Source of the DNA: Siniperca chuatsi
Taxonomy: Eukaryota > Chordata > Actinopteri > Centrarchiformes > Sinipercidae
NCBI RefSeq assembly: GCF_020085105.1
Contig: NC_058043.1
Span: forward strand, 1,984,001-2,048,000
Direction of reading: 5' to 3'
Length of the DNA: 64,000 nucleotides
The notes under the pieces are model-generated. The model did no database searches, was not told the origin of the DNA, and saw only the letters and a list, made by a program, of their open reading frames with translations. Both the position numbers and the translations under genes were made by a program. This document shows, piece after piece, positions 23,790 through 35,007 of this stretch (its first letter is position 1; each line of letters opens with the position of its first letter).

Positions 23790-24240
23790 TCCTTTCGGCT
23801 GTTCCCTTTCAGGGGTCGCCACAGCGAATCATGTGCCTCCATCTAACCCTGTCCTCTGCGTCCTCTTCACTCACACCAGTTAGCTTCATGTCCTCTCTCA
23901 CTACATCCATAAATCTCCTCTCTGGTCTTCCTCTAGACCTCCTGCCTGGCAGCTCCAGCCTCAGCATCCTTCTACCAATATATTCACAGTCTCTCCTCTG
24001 AACACGTCCAAACCACCTCGATCTGTCCTCTCTGACTTTATCTCCGAAACATCTAACATGAGCCGTCCCTCTGATGTCCTCGTTCCTGATCCTGTCCGTC
24101 CTCGTCCCTCCCAAAGAGAACCTCAGCATCTTAAGCTCTGCTGCCTCCAGCTCTGCCTCTCGTCTTTCCTTCAGTGCCGCTGTCTCTAAGCTGAACAACA
24201 GCGCTGGTCTCACCGCCGTCTTGAGAATTAAAAATAGAAG
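23790..24240 (-). mobile_element. RTE-like LINE, C-terminal ORF fragment and 3' end
   Basis: The minus-strand frame (about 140 codons from about 24,240 to 23,809) contains ELEAAELKMLRFSLGGTRTD, CFGDKVREDRSRWFGRVQRR and DAEDRVRWRHMIRCGDP. This is the familiar tail of an RTE-type retrotransposon ORF downstream of the reverse transcriptase. The element ends with the short CCCTGAAAGGGAACAGCCG then AAAGGAAAAGAAG terminus typical of these elements. The 5' part is missing. A nearly identical plus-strand copy is at 49,772-50,335. Confidence 0.85.
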
Positions 24241-24249
24241 AATCAATAC

Positions 24250-25540
24250 TTTGCAGATCTGACCTGAATAAATATGTGGTTCATACTGTGCTTTAACATA
24301 TCACGGCAAATTCAGGGGAGTAACAATAAGTCCAGTACCAAAGACATCCTGTCACACGGAAACCCAAGTCTACTTTCTGACAGCGAGTAGAACTGAAATG
24401 GTTTATTTGCAACTGGAAAGTAAGATTTCAGTCACCGATGACAACCAGAGTCTTTCCCTGCAGCTAACTGGGAGCGCAGTCTGAAATAAATAAAGCTTCT
24501 GTTTCATCCCGGCAGTAAATAAATACTCCTGCAAGCCTCTCACGCCCTTCATCGGCTTGCACTCTGCAGCTGATGCAGGCTACCTGCAGATGGCGCCGCA
24601 GGCTGTGGACCCAGACCTGCCATTGATCTGCTGATCGGGGTCTGAAAACAACAAAACATAATGCGAAGATAGAAAAACTAAAAAAAGGGAATAGCATGAG
24701 TACATTTCCCCTAACGTGACCGTGCTTTGAACTCTGAGCAGTAATGGCATTTCAGTTAAGGAAGCACAGCAGTTTAACACACGAGCTGCAGATACATTGT
24801 GGGTCAAGAGAGACCTCTTGTGGACGTTTGGAGATCTGTTTGCAACACCGAGTACAAGTGCTTTTATTTCCATAACAGTTTGCACTCATCATGTGTGTTG
24901 TTTGCTCATGTTCCTTCAGATAATCACAACTTCACAAAGACTGATAATCAGCTGTCTACTAAAACTGGACCAGGATTCAATGTCTGCCTTTACTCTGGAA
25001 CATTATTAAAGACTGCTGACTGGCTTTTGTACGTGAGCATCAGATCTACAGATAGATTTCACACACACACACACACACACACACTTTAGATTCATTAACC
25101 TTCCCATCTGCAAACAGACTTTTTGAATAACACTGTAGTATAACTTGAGAACGCCTTGCTTAAAAACAAAAACATCAATAAAAACACCAAATAGTTCACC
25201 AAGATTAATGAAGGAAAGCTTGCAAATTAATGGGGAAAAAACACTTCGTGGAAATGCCACGCCAAGCGAATCTAATACTACATTAGGACTGTTACCTTTC
25301 ATGAACAGGAAACTTCGGCACCTCATAGCAGGAGCCACCACAGCTCAGGCTGCTGCTACAGGTTGAACAGTCAGTAACCAGGTTAGTGCGCAGGCGCAGG
25401 GGGGAGCCAGAGGCTGGGCAGAGGCTCTCAGCTGGGGGTGCTGTGTGAATAATCTGTGTTTCATACGCATGTGATTTTTAGTGAAAGCTGTTTTTTTTTT
25501 TTTTTTTGTTTAAAGTCCAATCACACCGTCACATTCCGGT
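24250..25540. other. unassigned sequence with (CA)n tract
   Basis: A CA tract lies at 25,061-25,084. A 57-bp minus-strand exon-like block near 24,587-24,643 is discussed under findings and not called as a gene. GCGCAGGCGCAG at about 25,388 resembles an NRF1 site, but no promoter context is evident. Confidence 0.3.
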
Positions 25541-26870
25541 GCCACGCGCTACTAGAACGGGAACCAAACGCGTGCCAGTCTTGTAACTACCAGGCCCCGT
25601 TACGCACAGCGGACAAGAACAGAAAATGACTTGAACCCGGGGGGGGACGTGCCAGTCTTGCAGCTATCGGGCCCGTTACACACAACACAAATTAACATAC
25701 AGATAGTTAAAGGTCCATAAGCCCATCGCGCACAAGAACGCGTCCAAATACGCACAGTATCTGAACCGGTTTGCACAACAACACAGCCAAACACATGTCC
25801 ACATTTTACATACAATACAAAATTACTGTTTAATGCTCAACTGCTCGGCGGCAGCTCATAATAAACCAGGCGCTTACCCTGAGCTGGGGTCTCCGGCGGC
25901 GTTACTCCAGGAGATAGAGTCCCTCACGGTGTCCAAAGCCTGGGATCGGTGCGTCGGTCTCCTCTGCGTCACGGTGGACCGGTACCATGTTCTCCCTTTT
26001 CTGGACTGGTCCCCCCAATCAGTGTCATCTTCCAGCAGATTCAGTGTGGCCTGGAGAGTGCGGCACAGGCCCGCGGACGGAAAGCGACTCAAAAAAGCTG
26101 TTTTTTTAAATCCGGTGACTCCCCAGTTACAGCAGCAACACCCCGTGAAAAAGTCCAAAGTTTCGGCCACACTGCTCACTTCGCAGGCGACTCCCTGGAG
26201 GACCGGGTCCAGCTCTTTAGGGCCTGGACTCCTGAAAAGCACCCGGACTTAATGACCCCCCATCAAGGCAATACGCTCGGCCCCAAAAACAGATGCTTGG
26301 TGCAGGAGAAAGAGTGTCCTGGGCATTAAAACATCCCGTAAAATAACCAGCGACAACGCGGGCAAACCGTTGGACACCTTCACTTGTTTACGGAGACCAC
26401 AGGTGCGTTCCTGCGGGTCAGAACGTATCCGATCACGTGGGGCGTCACCTGTGAACGGGATCTAACGGAAACAGTAGCTCCAAAAACATGTCGCGCGGCT
26501 CCCTGCTGTTTGGCACGAGCGTCAGAAAGCAACAAAATAATAAACAAAACACAAAACCCCGTGCGCTCTGCAACGCCATGCAGCCACTAACACTTACTGT
26601 GTGTGAATGCGCGCTTGAACGTTTCAGTCCCAAAACGTCTTCCGGGTTAGAAGGCTCCTCGTGTGCAGCCGCGGGCCTCTGAGGGCTGTTTCCTTTTTTC
26701 TGGCCAAAACTAGTCCTGGGTGTCTGCGTGCTTTCCTGGACCCGCTGGCCTTCAGCTGAGCTCTTTTTAGAAGCCGGTGGCTCACCAAAGAAGGCCGAAA
26801 TACTTCTCTGTGCCGGTGTGACAGCAAACGTTAACTGCTTTGACCATGATGCATTGCTTGGTGTTAATTA
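25541..26870. other. G/C-rich unassigned block
   Basis: Base composition is clearly richer in G+C and CpG than the neighbours. Overlapping frames of 120-140 codons occur on both strands (25,833-26,329), but none has recognisable motifs. CGTGCCAGTCTTG recurs at 25,572 and 25,649, next to CCCGTTAC, a short internal duplication. It abuts a LINE pair, so an old transposon or CpG-island-like sequence are both possible. Confidence 0.3.
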
Positions 26871-26871
26871 A

Positions 26872-27162
26872 TACGTTTGTGTTTGCACCTGGCAGAGGGC
26901 GGTGTGATGGGTGGAGCCGGTGCAGTAGAACGTGTACAGGACCGGCGAGTGTAGTACAGGTATCGCAGTAGTGTATAGAGGGTAAAGTGACATCCGGCTC
27001 AAGAGTTCGACAGTCTTATGACCTGCGGGGTGAAGCTGTCCCTGAGCCCGGTGTTGAGGGGCCGGATGCTGCGGTAGCAGATTGTGGCTGGGGTTGGTTG
27101 GGGTCTCTGACGATCCCGTCGGCCTTCTTCTGGGTGTAGAGGTCCTCCGTGGACGGTGCCAT
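26872..27162 (-). mobile_element. LINE 3' end (Rex1/CR1-like), inverted relative to the next element
   Basis: Read on the minus strand, it gives the end of an ORF2 (YRSIRPLNTGLRDSFTP... then VIRLSNS-like text and a stop) and about 130 bp of 3' UTR. It is truncated at about 27,162, where a plus-strand LINE begins, so the two lie 5' end to 5' end. Confidence 0.6.
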
Positions 27163-28600
27163 ATCACCACCCTCTCAGACAGACAGACAGACCCTGTCTC
27201 TCCGTCCACCCTGAAGCACTGGGCGGATCGGCCCTCTCCACTGGTCACGGACATCTTCAAACACCTCACTGGAGACATACCAGTCTGCGTCAAGACCTCC
27301 ACCATTATCCCCGTCCCCCAAAAACCAAGGACCACAGGACTTAAGGACTACAGACACGTCACCCTGACCTCTGCGGTAATGAAGTCTTTTGAGCTCCTTG
27401 TGTTGTCCCACCTCAAAGCCATCACAGACCCACTCCTGGACCCCCTGCAGTTCGCCCACAGAGCCAACAGGTCTGTAGACCATGTAGTAAACATGGCCCT
27501 CCACTTCATCTCCCAGCACCTGGACTCCTCGGGAACCTACGTCAAGATCCTGTTTGTGGATTTCAGCTCCGCCTTCAGCACCATCATCCCGGCTCTGCTG
27601 CAGGACAAGCTCTCCCAGCCGAGTGTGCCTGACTCCACCTGCAGGTGGATCACAGACTTCCTGTCCGACAGGAGGCTGAACGTGAGGCTGGTCTCTGACT
27701 CCTGGACCATCAGCACCGGTTCCCCCCCAAGGCTGCGTCCTTTCCCCCTGTACACCAACAGCTGCACCTCCAGTCACCGGTCCGTCACGCTCCTGAAGTT
27801 GCGGACGACACCACCCTCTGATGGCGACGAGTCCTCCTACAGGTGTGATGTTGACCACCTGGTGACCTGGTGCAGTCAGAACAACCTGGAGCTCAACGCT
27901 CTAAAGACAGTGGAGATGATCGTGGATTACAGGAAGAGCCCAGCCCCACCCGCCCCCCATCACCCTGTGTGACTCCCCTTCCGCTTCCTGGGCACCGTCA
28001 TCACCCAGGACCAGGACCTGGAGCTGAACACCAGCTCCATCACCAAGAAAACCCAGCAGAGGACGCACTTCCTGCGGCAGCTGAAGAAATTCAACCTGCC
28101 GAAGACAGTGATGGTGCACTTCTACACCGCCATCATCCAGTCCACCCTCCCCTCCTCCATCACCATCTGGTGCGCTGCTGCGACCGCCAAGGACAAGGGC
28201 AGACTCCAGCCGTCATCGTCCGCTCTGCCGAGAAGGTGATTGGCTGCAGTCTACCTTCCCTCCAGGACCCGAACGCCTCCAGGACTCTGAGGCTGCAGGA
28301 CAGGTTGTGGCTGACCCCTCCCACCCTGGACACGAACTGAATCAGACGCCCCCCTCCGGCAGGAGGCTGCGCTCCGTCAGGACCAAAACCAAAACAGTTT
28401 CTTCTCAATTCTCAGTGCGTTACATTAACGCACATTATGGATTACTATCTTGCACATTGCACACATTCCTTATACTTCATACTGTGAACTTTTACACATG
28501 CCCCGGTCAATATTTTGCACGTTCTTGCACAAACTGTACAGCTCTCTCATCTCTAAAAACAGTAATATTGTACATATTTTTGTACAATATTGAAAGAGAG
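27163..28600 (+). mobile_element. degenerate Rex1/CR1-like LINE with reverse-transcriptase remnant
   Basis: A non-LTR retrotransposon ORF2 copies itself by target-primed reverse transcription. Here a 296-codon frame (27,082-27,972) shows RT motifs in order: IIPVPQKPRTTGLKDYRHVT, then LDPLQFAHRANRSVDHVVN, FVDFSSAFSTI (catalytic-site region) and NLELNALKTVEMIVDYRKS. The FADD box region near 27,800 is frame-disrupted, and further frame changes follow at 27,960-28,350, so the copy is dead. A 3' UTR of about 250 bp follows and ends at a GT tract. The endonuclease domain is missing. The antisense 227-codon frame is a shadow. Confidence 0.88.
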
Positions 28601-29030
28601 AGAGAGTGTGTGTGTGTGTGTGTGTTAGCAAGTTATGTGACATTACTGTCATGTCTTTATTTTGGCTGGAAATCTATTTTAATCAGCGCTTCACCTGGAA
28701 GAAAACACGAATACTTTTGGTTGTATTCAGAACATGGGGCGGAGGTGCGCTGCAGCCTCTTGTGGCCGGAACGAGTATTACAACAACAAAAACTCACCTG
28801 CTAAAACTTTTTTTTTTAAAAACCTACTTTCACAGATGCAAAAAAAAAAGTAACTTAGAAAAATTAACCTGGCAAAACATCTTTTTCACCTGTTCTTTAG
28901 TCTTAAACACAGGAGAGAAAACAGTTTATATCAGACTTAGAAAATGGATCACCAGAATTTATTTTATCACCAGTAAACCCCTATTCATATAATATCATAA
29001 TTTATTGATTGATTATATTTTGTATTGTAT
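28601..29030. other. (GT)n tract and unassigned A/T-rich sequence
   Basis: A GT microsatellite at 28,605-28,625 is followed by poly-A/T-interrupted sequence without a convincing gene. Confidence 0.4.
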
Positions 29031-29600
29031 ACGATTTAAATAAGTGTGAAGTACGAAGTGGATTTACCGGTTGATGATGATACGGTATAAGTTAGTCTGT
29101 TTGACCCTAGGTCACTAAACTGGACATTGATCATTACATCTCCGCCATAATTAATAATAATTGTGCAATATTCTGTTTACTACTCCCGTGCAATTTTAGT
29201 TTTCCCTTGTTAGTTTTTCTTATTTATTGTATTGATATTATATACCTCTATTACTCTCGACAGTACATGCACCTCTGCTTATTACTTATTACATATTTGG
29301 TGACACTGTATTATTATACTGTACTTTCATCATCCACCGGTAAACCCACTTGGTACTTCACACTTATTTTATCTTATACTTATACCCACCTGGTACTTCA
29401 TTTATTTTCGGACCTGTTTTTATAGTTTTTATAGTGTATTGTATTTTTTTACTAGTGCTTTCTCCTGTGTGCACTGACGTAAAGGCGAGCTGCTGTAACA
29501 AAGAGTTTCCCTTCGAGGGTCAATAAAGGATTTCTGATTCTGATAATAATACAGTGTAAATATAAGTAATAAGTAATAGTGCATGTACTGTCAAGTTAAG
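29031..29600 (+). mobile_element. LINE 3' UTR copy with inverted flanking pieces
   Basis: The central part (about 29,085-29,545) is the plus-strand 3' UTR of the family seen at 4.85-5.27 kb, ending CCCTTCGAGGGTCAATAAAG. The left flank (29,031-29,085, GAAGTGGATTTACCGGTTGA) and the right flank (about 29,550-29,600, TAAGTAATAGTGCATGTACTG) match the same UTR in the opposite orientation. The result is an imperfect inverted repeat. Confidence 0.75.
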
Positions 29601-29639
29601 TGTAGCTTATTAAGATTATTATGAGACGGAGGATATTGC

Positions 29640-29790
29640 ACAGCTGTAATAGTAGTATGAATAAATATAGAACATGTAAATACTCAAGTACAAGTAGCCT
29701 ACCTGTAATTTATATGCAGGCCGCTTGAGTAAATGTACTTAGTTACTTTAGAGTTGAGAAATGCTGTGAAGTTAGTTAGAAGTTAAAATC
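29640..29790 (+). mobile_element. 3' fragment of the AAGTAAAAGTA hAT-like MITE
   Basis: AATACTCAAGTACAAGTAGC and GAGTAAATGTACTTAGTTAC match the 3' portion of the MITE family at 31.7 and 39.7 kb. Confidence 0.6.
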
Positions 29791-30559
29791 AGTTCTGAAG
29801 CAAACAGGTTGTCACACAGGACACGGAGGTAAATGCAGCGACGAGGGAGTTTTATTGCAACAGTATGAGCAGAACACAGGTGTATATCTTTAGAGTCTGA
29901 TCTCCAGTAGCAGTCCGTCCTGTTCCTGGAGGTGACGGGGAGCAGGAGACAGACAGGGAACCCAAAGTAGTGAAGTCAGTCAGGTCGAACCTCACGGTAG
30001 GTTTGAGACCAGAAAGCGAGCGAACCGGGGAAGTGTTGCTTTATAGTGCAGTGGGTCGATTGGTGGCAGGTGTGTGTAATCAGTATTCAGGTGATTGTTA
30101 TTAATCAGCCAATCACGACTTCGTGAGTTCATTTCTTTCCTCTACAGTCCACAGGGAGACTCAGAGACTTCAGCAGTAAAATAATGAAAAAGTTGGATTA
30201 ACACTCAGTTTCCCCTCCTTCTGCTCGGTCGAATCAAACTGGTCTGAACTGACTGAAGACTCTCAGCTCAGCAGGGTTGCCTCCCTGTACCTGGATCACC
30301 TGGTCAGTGTTGCCCCGCCCCTCTCCATTTACAGGAAATTAGCTGAGTGTGTGTGTGTAGTGCTCACACAGATCAGCTTTTTAACATGATCTGTTCATGA
30401 GCGTCTCTCTTGACTTGAACAGACTGAATTACAATGGGACACGTTCCATTATCTCATCTTTATGTAAATAAAAAGTACCTTTCTGTAACGTTTTCATGGA
30501 ACAAAAACACAGTTGAACTTCAGCTCCTTCATGTTCCACTGGATGCGGAGCTTCCTGCG
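29791..30559. other. unassigned sequence, possibly old repeat
   Basis: About 29,810-30,130 (GGAGTTTTATTGCAACAGTA, GTAATCAGTATTCAGGTGAT, TTATTAATCAGCCAATCACG) has the texture of a degenerate mobile element, but I cannot name one. No coding exon. Confidence 0.3.
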
Positions 30560-30775
30560 TGACAGGAGACGCTCCGACCCTCAGCTCAGTCCTGTCGTCC
30601 ATTAATCCCGGGGTTGGTGGTTCGATCCCCGGCTCCTCCTGTCTCTGTGTGTCCAGGTGTCCTTGAGCAAGACGCTGAGCTCTCAGGTGTGGCCATCGGC
30701 GTGTGAACGAGAGGCCAACTGTAAAGCGCTTTGCCCGTTAAGGCAGAATAAAGCGCGGTATAACCATTACACAGA
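30560..30775 (+). mobile_element. SINE-like teleost repeat with tRNA-like B box
   Basis: GGTTGGTGGTTCGATCCCCG contains a B-box-like GGTTCGATCCC. GTGTCCTTGAGCAAGACGCT and GTAAAGCGCTTTGCCCG...AATAAAGCGCGGTATAA follow. I recognise this string of motifs as a very common fish repeat, probably tRNA-derived. Confidence 0.65.
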
Positions 30776-31711
30776 AAAGCATCAATGCGTGTATCAAACA
30801 CATGCAAAAGTGACATATTTCCAGAGAATGTGTTTTATCAGGAAGTCCCAAAACATGTGGCGTTACCTGTCAGCCAGGACATTTATGTTGGAAACGCCTA
30901 TGGGGAGTTGTATAAAATCTATGCATGAATTTATAATTAATAAGCCGACGAGGTTCTTTTATCCCCCAATATAAAACATAATGTGAAGTACGGGGTTAAA
31001 CTCCTAGTTTCAGTAACTTGTACAGGTGTATTTATTAAACGTGCTAGAAGAAGCACTGCACCTTGTGACAGACAGAAAAGGTGTGACAGACATACGACAC
31101 CACAGCATCCGGTCTTTTAGAAAGAGCATAAAATGTTTATTCCATTTTTTCAGTACAGAATACATGTTTCTATGTTGACACGAAAACAAAACCAAAGAGG
31201 GAATCTGTGTACAAAAAAACCGACTGGACGCCACCTGGTCTGAGTAACGTTATCGGTCATAACGGCACGCCACGAGTTTACATGAGACAGGAAGAGGGAA
31301 GCGTTTTCACAACCTGTTGTTCGTCAAGGGAATTTAGTATAAAAAGTAGTGTTTTTATATTCTTTAACGGCATATTGTACAAAACTGGTATATTTATATG
31401 ACTGGTGCCATGCAGTTTCAGCGTTACACGACCACATTTCTTCCAAGCTTTTCTGGCCGGCCCCTCCTGACAGCTTCACCGTCTCCACGTCGCTTTTCTT
31501 AAGAATAACTCTATTTTTTCTTAATCAAACTCATTCAAGCCAGAGATCCAAAACCGCCGGACCGAGCAGCTTTCAGACAACAACAGCTACGCTGCAAAAG
31601 TGAGAAGCTGCATGTGCGAAACAAAAGTTCAAAGAAAATTAAAAGGTACTTTTAAGACAGTAGGCTGGAAACAGACTACCTCGTCACGCCATCTATGAAA
31701 ATGGTAGCTAC
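30776..31711. other. unassigned non-coding sequence
   Basis: No exon or repeat recognised. TTTATT on the plus strand near 31,135 could be a minus-strand poly(A) signal, but it is far (3.9 kb) from the RBM15B stop. Confidence 0.35.
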
Positions 31712-31909
31712 CAGTGGTGGAAGAAGTACTCAGATCCTTTACTTAACTAAAAGTAGTAATACTAGTATTTAAAAATATTTCTTTACAAGTAAATTGCATC
31801 TGCATTAAAAACTACTTACATGATTTAAGTAAAAGTACAAAAGATACAAAGGAATTAACAGCAAATTATACTTAAAGTATCAATCCGTGATGAATTAAAG
31901 TATGAATCC

Positions 31910-31944
<35 letters not shown>

Positions 31945-32356
31945 ATAGGATTAGTTTCACTGATGCAAAAAAACAAAACGCCTGTGTCTTGAAACAAGAG
32001 AGAGGAAGACGGGTTGCTGAGAAAGAGCTGAGTTTTACAAAATTCTTGAAACGAGTTAATTTACACTGAAAACAGATTAAAATATTCCCACTACACTAAC
32101 AGGAAAACTTTAACAGCTCATTTCCAGGATAAAATTACTTCTTTTGCTGAAAAATGGATCGTTTTACAAGCTCATCATATGTTTAAATGACAAAGAATCT
32201 GCAAAATAATAAAAAAAAACAATTTGCTGTCAGATAAAGCGGAGTAAAAAGCACAATATCTCTCTGAAGTGGAGTAGAAGTAGAAAACGGAATTACTCAA
32301 TTAAAGCATAAATACCCGAAAACTGTACTTGTTCTCTTAATAACTTTCCACCACTG
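31712..32356. mobile_element. complete 645-bp hAT-like MITE
   Basis: Starts CAGTGGTGGAAGAAGTACTC and ends CTTTCCACCACTG, giving an 11-bp perfect terminal inverted repeat (CAGTGGTGGAA). The flanks GTAGCTAC (31,704-31,711) and TTAGTTAC (32,357-32,364) agree at 6 of 8 positions, fitting an aged hAT duplication. A TA tract lies inside (about 31,916-31,940). No transposase. This is the reference copy for the family that carries the two minisatellites. Confidence 0.88.
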
Positions 32357-32566
32357 TTAGTTACTATTACTGCTGCAAATCAGACAGTATGACTAAAAGA
32401 ACGCAGCAGACGCGGTATTTATTTATTAATTAATTAATTAATTAACACTCACTAATAACAGAATAATGAGAAATGATGCCATTTAAAACAGTGACATTGC
32501 CTCATAAAGGCTGACAGCATAAACAGTTACAGCAACAGGTAGATAATACCTCAATGTTTGTTCTTT

Positions 32567-33036
32567 AGAGCCGAAATGATTAGTCGATTGGTCCATCGTC
32601 TGAAATGATCCACCTACTTGGAACGGTTTTTCAATGGGAAACATTTTCTAGCTTCTGCGGTGTACGGACTAACTGCTCCTCCGTCTCACGTGGCAGTAAA
32701 CTGAATATCTTTTAAGTGTTGGTTGTTTAAGTTTGATCAATTAAACAAAGAAATAATAGTTTCTGGAGCCAAAGAAGGACAATTAGAAGTCAGTCGCCAA
32801 CGTTAAAGACCACGGGCCAGGCCGGAGGCCCGGGCGTAGTCGTGGACTCGGACCCACAGCACGCTTCGTGTTCGTTTTCGTGCTGCTGAAAAGTGCCGTA
32901 CAAATACAAAACAAGCAAAAGGATACTGTGATCTGCAAAATGGACTTTCTTCTGACATTTTCTAGACCAAATGATTAATCAATTTTAAAAAGTTGGCAGA
33001 TGAACTGGTAATGGAAATAACCGTCAGCTGCAGCTC
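32567..33036. mobile_element. ~470-bp hAT-like MITE
   Basis: Left end AGAGCCGAAATGATTAGTCG. The right end, read inward, is GAGCTGCAGCTGACGG. The flanks TGTTCTTT (32,559-32,566) and TGGTCTTT (33,037-33,044) match at 7 of 8 positions. Related GAGCTGCAACGATTAGTCGA-type MITEs are common in fish. Confidence 0.7.
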
Positions 33037-33044
33037 TGGTCTTT

Positions 33045-35007
33045 TCCACTCGCAGACCGCGTACTTTAGGATCTAGATGTGTTTTGTGCGTTTCAGCTTG
33101 TCGCTTCTAGTCATCTTGACGTTTGCACACATTTAGCCGTTTGTGTCGTAAACAGATTAAAACAGCAGCTTTATCTTCGGCCAGACGTGTCCCGTGATTC
33201 CCGATTAGCCCTGACGTCACTGAACAAAGCGTCTGCTGCTCGTATTTAAAAAGAGGCTGCTGCCGTTGAAATCTGAACACCGTCGGACGCAATTCCCTCG
33301 TGAATTTTGAGACATTTTCAAGCTCTAATCAACCTTTGTGTGGCTTCTGTGAAACAATAATAACAACAACAAGTGGCACGCAGCTGAAACGCCGCCGTGT
33401 GACGAGAGTTCAGACTACGCGAGGTTTTGCACGTCTTCCACGTGAACGACGGTGTTGTCGTGGAGAAAAATGTCGCAGGTTAAAACGCCGCTGGACGTCC
33501 GCGTTTCCACGGCAAAGGTTTCACTGAACTTTTACACGGCGACGACGCTCGTTTCCACGACAACATAAAAAGCCTACGGCTGCCGTCTCCGGTGTTATTT
33601 TTCTCCAGCCTCTAATATTTCATTCATGATCATCTGGGTGGGAAAAAGTGGTTTAAATCTGTTTTTTTTTGTCTGTAAAATATTATCTTGGCACAAACAC
33701 CGAAGTTCAGTTACATAAATCCCAAGGGAGCGGTGCTAAAGACGCATCTCGAGATCGCCTGTGTTGTTTGTATATTTCCAGAGGTAATTGAAGAGCTTCT
33801 GAAACGCATCACTTCTTCAGATTTCTCAAAAACACATCACTGTTTTATTCAACTAAAACTGCCTGTAAATGATGTTCGCATTAAGAGAAAGAAGCGGGAC
33901 TGAGACGACGAAGACATTACTGAAGCTAAAGCGATGGCAGGTGAGAAGAACCTGGAGCATGGATGGATAGGAGATGGATGGATCGATGTATTAAAATTGG
34001 AATAAAAGTCAGTATACAATATAAAATCCGAACCAGTGATATGATCAGACCTCGCGTGAACGCGTGTCTCCAACATCTCAAGTGACGACAGGTTACTGAA
34101 GGGGAAGCGTACATTTTTTAGACTGACAAAATGTAACTTTGTCTGTTCCTGCATGCAACAACACACCAAAACACACTCACGCCTTTCAAAACGAAAGAAG
34201 AAACTGGAATGGTTCAGTTCATAGAAACACTAGCTATGTAAAATACACAGTCACAGGGGGACGGGGTCAGGAAATTCACTTTCGTCTCTACTGGCTGCGC
34301 CGGCTGGCGCTTTTCATGAAAACTAAAAAAAAACACGTCACGACAGTCTCAACCTGCGAGCAGAGACCAGTAGAGACCAGTTAGAGGAGACAAACTGGAG
34401 AAGGCTGAGACAGACTCAGCTGGCATCGCTTTCCCGTTCGGTTTACAGTACAGTCACTTCATATAAAACCTCCCACTCCCTTGTACATTGGATACACAGA
34501 ACAACGTGGTAAATTCAGATAAAAAGGAAAACAAAAAAAGACAAATAAAGTAAACGAGCATAAAAAAACAAGCCCCTCAGATTTAGTGTTGTATGTTACA
34601 GCTTAGAGTACAAAAGTAACAGTGCTGCCTGTATGTGCAGCAGGCTTTTACTTTTACATCCTCTCTCCTTTAAGTGTTTTTCATTACAGACCTTTTTAAA
34701 AACGCTCGATTCCCCCAGAAACCCACGATGTAAAATCATTCTTGTCCGTCTGTAAATGCGACATCCAGCTGAACGTCAGCGAGAGAGGGAGACATAAAGT
34801 AATAAATGAGGAAGAGAGAGAGTAAAAGAGAGACGTAGCGTACTTCTTTCTGTGTTTCATATATAAGACACTGAGTAAAACAATAAAATGCATCTTTCTA
34901 AAAAAAACAACATGGAAGTATTTGTAGTTTCCTCTCAGTTCGCTGTGTGTGTGTGTGCATGCTTGTAAGTGTCTGTACATGTTTGTACTCTTCTTCAGTG
35001 TAATAAA
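33045..35007. other. RBM15B downstream region, probable 3' UTR
   Basis: The stretch directly right of about 33,850 lies downstream of the RBM15B stop and probably holds its 3' UTR. The nearest plausible minus-strand AATAAA is the plus-strand TTTATT at 33,844-33,849, giving a UTR of about 1.15 kb. This is not certain. No other gene was recognised; 33,380-33,560 has several CGTTTCCACG-like motifs of unknown meaning. Confidence 0.35.

Noticed and set aside
27175-27858. 227-codon minus-strand frame
   Set aside because: Antisense of the LINE reverse-transcriptase frame.
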